Source of the DNA: Prinia subflava
Lineage: Eukaryota; Chordata; Aves; Passeriformes; Cisticolidae
DNA: 64,000 nucleotides
Direction: 5' to 3'
Assembly (NCBI RefSeq): GCF_021018805.1
Contig: NC_086266.1
Location: 7,254,001 to 7,318,000, forward strand
A model generated the notes under the pieces. It worked only from the letters and a program-made list of their open reading frames with translations, made no database searches and was not told the DNA's origin. Shown one piece after another: positions 60,526-64,000 of this stretch. Made by a program: the position numbers and the translations under genes. Within the stretch, counting starts at the first letter, position 1. The number at the start of each line of letters is the position of its first letter.

Positions 60526-61697
60526 TCAGGGAATTGATGCTTTTAGGGCATCAAAAGACAAGGCAAAAACCTTTCCATCTGCTTTTCTCTCTGAGTGGGA
60601 GCCAACCCCTCCAACAGTGCCACACTCTGACCGTGCCCTCTCCTGGGAACTCTCCCAGAACATCCAGAAGTGCCCCAGGCTTCTCATCCCTCATTTCTCT
60701 TTAATGCAGAAAAGGGGTGACTTGGTGTAGAACAAGCAACTGCTCTACAGGGAAAGGTCATGGAGTTCCTCAGTACAGAGAAAACTCATACAAATCTCAG
60801 TGGATTTCAGAGAAAACTCTTGGCAAGTAGTAATTAGCTTAATTAACTGAATAGACAAGGAATTAAGTGCTACATAATAATTTATTTTTTAATATTTTGG
60901 GCAGCTATTCTTTGAAATTCCACACATTGGCATTTGAATCAGTAAAATGTGTTACTGCTGTTGGGAAGTTTTTCACTACCGGGTCACCCCTGCCTGTGTG
61001 GTTGTCAGTGAGATACAAAGAACTGCGAGCAAAAAGCTAAAATTCTGCTTTTAATCTCCTGTATTGTACTACAAGTGAATAAACATAGAGCAAACCCTGT
61101 CCCGAACTCTGTTTGTAAACCAGGTGTGAACAACACAGCCCAGGGAGCACGGAGGTGGTGGGATTTAGGAATTCTCTGCAGCTCTGTGTCAGAGTGATGA
61201 TAAAGCAAATGCAGCAATCAGGGCTCTGGTGAAGGCACGGCCTTGCAGTGCTTGGACTGCTCCTTACTGTGCACAAGCATTTGGAGTTTACTCACACCCC
61301 ATGAGCTGCAAAGATGCCACTCCTCCTGTCTGAGTTAAATATACATACTGGTATAATTACAAATGTCACCTTTTGGATTAATGAATCAAGTTCTTCAAAC
61401 TCTGCTCCATCACCCAGAGAGAACACTGGGAGGCAGTGAACAAACAGCTAAATTATATCTCTGTATTCTCATTTTTTCCTCCTATCATTTCCCATTTGCA
61501 GAATCTGCTGCCCCTTGATCTTAGAACACAGTACCAAGGTTTTCTGGTTATGGGGCTTAAACTCAGAGTTCATCTCCTCTTAGCCTGCCTGGATATCCAG
61601 AGGTTTCCTTTTGGCAGCAGAAACAAAACTGCAAATTTCAAAAGCACTTCTGTGAAAGGAAGAACTGTCTGGAAAAGAAATCCCCCAGAGTACTCAC

Positions 61698-61792
61698 GCC
61701 AGAGCCATGATCCCATAGGGCCAGGAACGGATCTCCAACCTCTTGGGGCTTTTTATCTCATCCGAGGTCAGCACCATGCCACTGTCAGACTC
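61698..61792 (-). CDS. KDRL: KDRL penultimate coding exon
   Basis: A 95-base exon encoding 31 residues plus two bases of the next codon. It begins ESDSGMVLTSDEIKSPKR, matching the KDR tail segment TDSGMVLASEELKTLEDR. The acceptor is TTTTGTTCCTCAG|GAG, and the donor is CTGGC|GTGAGT. The two leftover bases (GC) join the first base (A) of the exon at 54017 to give Ala, so the frame runs on into the last exon. It lies in the C-terminal cytoplasmic tail, after the kinase domain. The remaining KDRL exons, including the kinase and immunoglobulin-domain exons, are beyond the right edge. Confidence 0.83.
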
Positions 61793-64000
61793 CTGAGGAA
61801 CAAAAGGAAGGGAACATCAGGGATATCTGGGACTGCTGCAGGAGCCACCAATCCTTCAGGATATTCTTTTATCAAGGCCTGTGTTGCCAGTTTTTATCCA
61901 AGAGTTCCCAATAATGCTGCTCTGGAGCCCGGGAATGTTCTCCTTGTTTTTATGACATTAAAGTTTTTGATCTGCATTTCCAAAGAGCACCCTTAAAATG
62001 AACATATCAAAAAATAATTTGACATTTTCAAATTTGAAACTGCTATTAAGCATGACATATGGGCACCGTGTATGTAGGATAGCTGAGATATGAATAGACT
62101 GAGGTTCATAAAGAATACATCCAATAATTCTGGCTGGGCTCCTCCGAGGAAAAGCTCCTTAAATATCCACTGGAAATACACAATTAGAAACACTGGGATT
62201 TGAAGGAAGTGGAAATTCAGCAGCATTCTGTAAATGCAAATGCTTTGTAAAGATAGATGGCCCTGGCCTTTATGGATTTTTTTATGATCTGTCCAACAAA
62301 ACTGCCTTGATTGAAGTCGGGGTTGTGATTCTGCTGCCCTTAAAGCTGGGTCTCGAGGCTGCAGTTAAACTTTGTGCCAAGTTTATACAAGTACACAGAC
62401 ACCACAGGCCTCATTTTAAGTAGTTTAATAATATTAAATGCTCTGGGTGTTTCTTTGAAATATTTTGTGCTGCTGGAAAGTTGCACATCTGTGCATTTGT
62501 CAGAACCAAGACAGCAAAAGCCCTCAACATAGAAGAGAAACTCTACTTAGTCTTATTTTACCAGTCAAACTGATCAAGATACAAAAAATAATCTGATCAA
62601 ACAATAAATAACAAGAAAAAGCATTTTTATACATGCTGTGGTCATCGATCAGTTGTTAATAAGATTAGTTTATAAGTGAGTTTTAAAAGTATAAAGTGAA
62701 ATACTGAATTAATGAGGTCTGTCAAACCCTCAGTAAACCCCAGCTTGTCTCTGGATTTTATCTGGACTGTTTCCCCTCCAAACTCGAGGAATGGTTTATC
62801 TAGGGGCTGCTCTGCATTTTGCTTGGTCTCTGGTAAAAGAATCTCCACAGAGATTGCAGATAATTGCACAATGGCAGGAAGGTGTGGTGGAGCACTTGGG
62901 CAGCTCTTTGAAATAATGACCTAATGACTATTCAGAGTTGAAAATTAAGAAAACTTCAACGACCAAAGTACACTTGCTTTGTCCAAAAGCAGATCACACA
63001 CTGATTTTGACTTAAAAGATCCTTGTTGAAACATCACATTTATTTCTGAGCTCCTGATGGATTATCACCCTTTTTGGAAACCTTGCCCCCTCATGCAAAG
63101 GCATATTTGAAAATGCCACGAACAGGGAGCTCTTAGGCAGGTAATGCTCATGCTGGCAGCAAAAATCTCTTGAGACTGCACTGATCTAGCAAATGTGTCT
63201 GTGTGATTCACAGGGACAGATTTTATCCTGCAAGGGGGAAGATGCAGGAACCAGGGAAATTTCTGAGCCTTCTAATCCCTGAGATGCACAGATAGAGGCA
63301 AAATTCCATCTGGGAAAATACCAGGCAGTAATGGGCCTCAGTTTGTGCTCAGCAGAGAACAGATGAGAAATAGGCTGTGTTTGTCAAGGACATGAAATAT
63401 TTCCAGGACAAATTGGAGCTGGAGACTTCAGCCCTCCCAAGGGAACTGCTCTGAGGAATGGCTCTGTCCCAGAGGGACTCTCAGCTGGAGCCTTTCCCTT
63501 GCTGCTCCTCAGCACCTGAGACTTCTCCTCCTGTGTCAGGAGCATTCCTGAGGCATTCAGGCTTCCCCCCCAACTTTGATCCACCTGGAGCATTTGTGCC
63601 CTGCAGAGGTCCCTCCTTAGGGACACAGAGGGTGCCATGGGGGCAGCAGGTGGGGACAGCACAGTCAGGGGCTGCCTGCACCACTGAGGCAATTCAGGAG
63701 TTGTTCCTGGGGATTTTTTTAAGTAAGAAAATCTAACCCATAACTTCAGAGGAAGCCAACAAGCAGAACCCTCATTCTGTAACAAAACAAGCCTTTGTTT
63801 TCCCCTGGAAGGAAAATTAAACCCTTTAACACTCTCTCACCCTGCAAAGGCATTAAACTGGCAATAACTACATTTCACTTGCAGGGAGGAAAATCCAGGG
63901 TTAAAACCCTTTGTGTGAATCAAGACCAGGATCTTGAATCTTGTTCTTGTCTACCCAGAACTGAGCACCTTCACCCCACCAAGAGATTGGCTGTCTCGGC
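61793..64000 (-). other. KDRL upstream intron (partial)
   Basis: About 2.2 kb between the 95-base exon and the right edge. I found no exon corresponding to the preceding KDR tail segment. The minus-strand frame at 63384-63785 (133 codons) has no similarity to a kinase tail. Confidence 0.6.

Larger units (their letters stand above)
54018..61697 (-). other. Last intron of KDRL (7.7 kb)
   Basis: Bounded by GTGAGT at 61697-61692 and ACAG ending at 54018. No additional exon is needed because the flanking phases match. It contains an A9T9 tract (55439-55456), a short tandem repeat (60253-60346) and a pyrimidine tract (60425-60525). Frames of up to 186 codons on the plus strand here are antisense or chance. 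Confidence 0.75.

Noticed and set aside
61436..61996. 186-codon plus-strand open frame
   Set aside because: It runs antisense across the well-supported KDRL exon at 61698-61792, and its product resembles nothing known.
1..64000. tRNA, rRNA, CRISPR or bacterial operon features
   Set aside because: None could be recognised by eye. The sequence has the composition, splice signals and repeats of a vertebrate nuclear genome.

Overview
This window reads as bird nuclear DNA, most likely from a songbird. The evidence is vertebrate exons with GT/AG splice borders, a CR1 LINE 3' end of the avian type, and many short solo LTRs of avian endogenous retroviruses. No bacterial-style gene is present. Only three coding exons can be supported, all on the minus strand. 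Almost all other open reading frames are chance or repeat artefacts.

Layout. Positions 55-502 are the first coding exon of a caudal-type ParaHox gene, best matched to CDX4; its homeobox exons lie off the left edge. Positions 53786-54017 and 61698-61792 are the last two coding exons of a VEGF-receptor-type tyrosine kinase. Its tail combines a KDR-like DSGMVL segment with an FLT1-like SPPPDYNSV end, so it is best read as KDRL (VEGFR4). The splice phases of the two exons match across a 7.7-kb intron. The kinase gene is transcribed toward the CDX gene, in the same relative orientation as CDX2-FLT3-FLT1 on human 13q12. This is therefore one arm of the ParaHox/receptor-kinase paralogon. In other vertebrates CDX4 lies in the region that became the flank of the X-inactivation centre in placental mammals.

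The ~53 kb between the genes has no recognisable exon. It holds at least seven LTR-type insertions. Four belong to one family beginning TGTCTTGGTTTG or close to it, with 5-bp target duplications (18971-19808, 26380-27109, 39040-40217, 43154-43763). One 322-bp LTR has a 6-bp duplication (13296-13617). Three others are less well bounded (about 12036-12765, 16090-16421, 17269-17923). There are also two CR1 pieces, a (TTTTA)n array beside a CpG island at about 30.1-31.0 kb, a higher-order minisatellite at 31.0-31.75 kb, and a 56-bp VNTR that grew inside one LTR.

Candidate regulatory sequences, all inferred from motifs alone, are: a strong CTCF-type motif at 6039, a cluster of three ATTAGG homeodomain sites at 32.8 kb, a 20-bp perfect TAAT/ATTA palindrome followed by three GATA sites at 36.95-37.06 kb, and a short CpG-dense patch with an AP-1 site at 47.54 kb. 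Both genes are developmental (posterior patterning and endothelial signalling), so distal enhancers in this gap are plausible but not shown.
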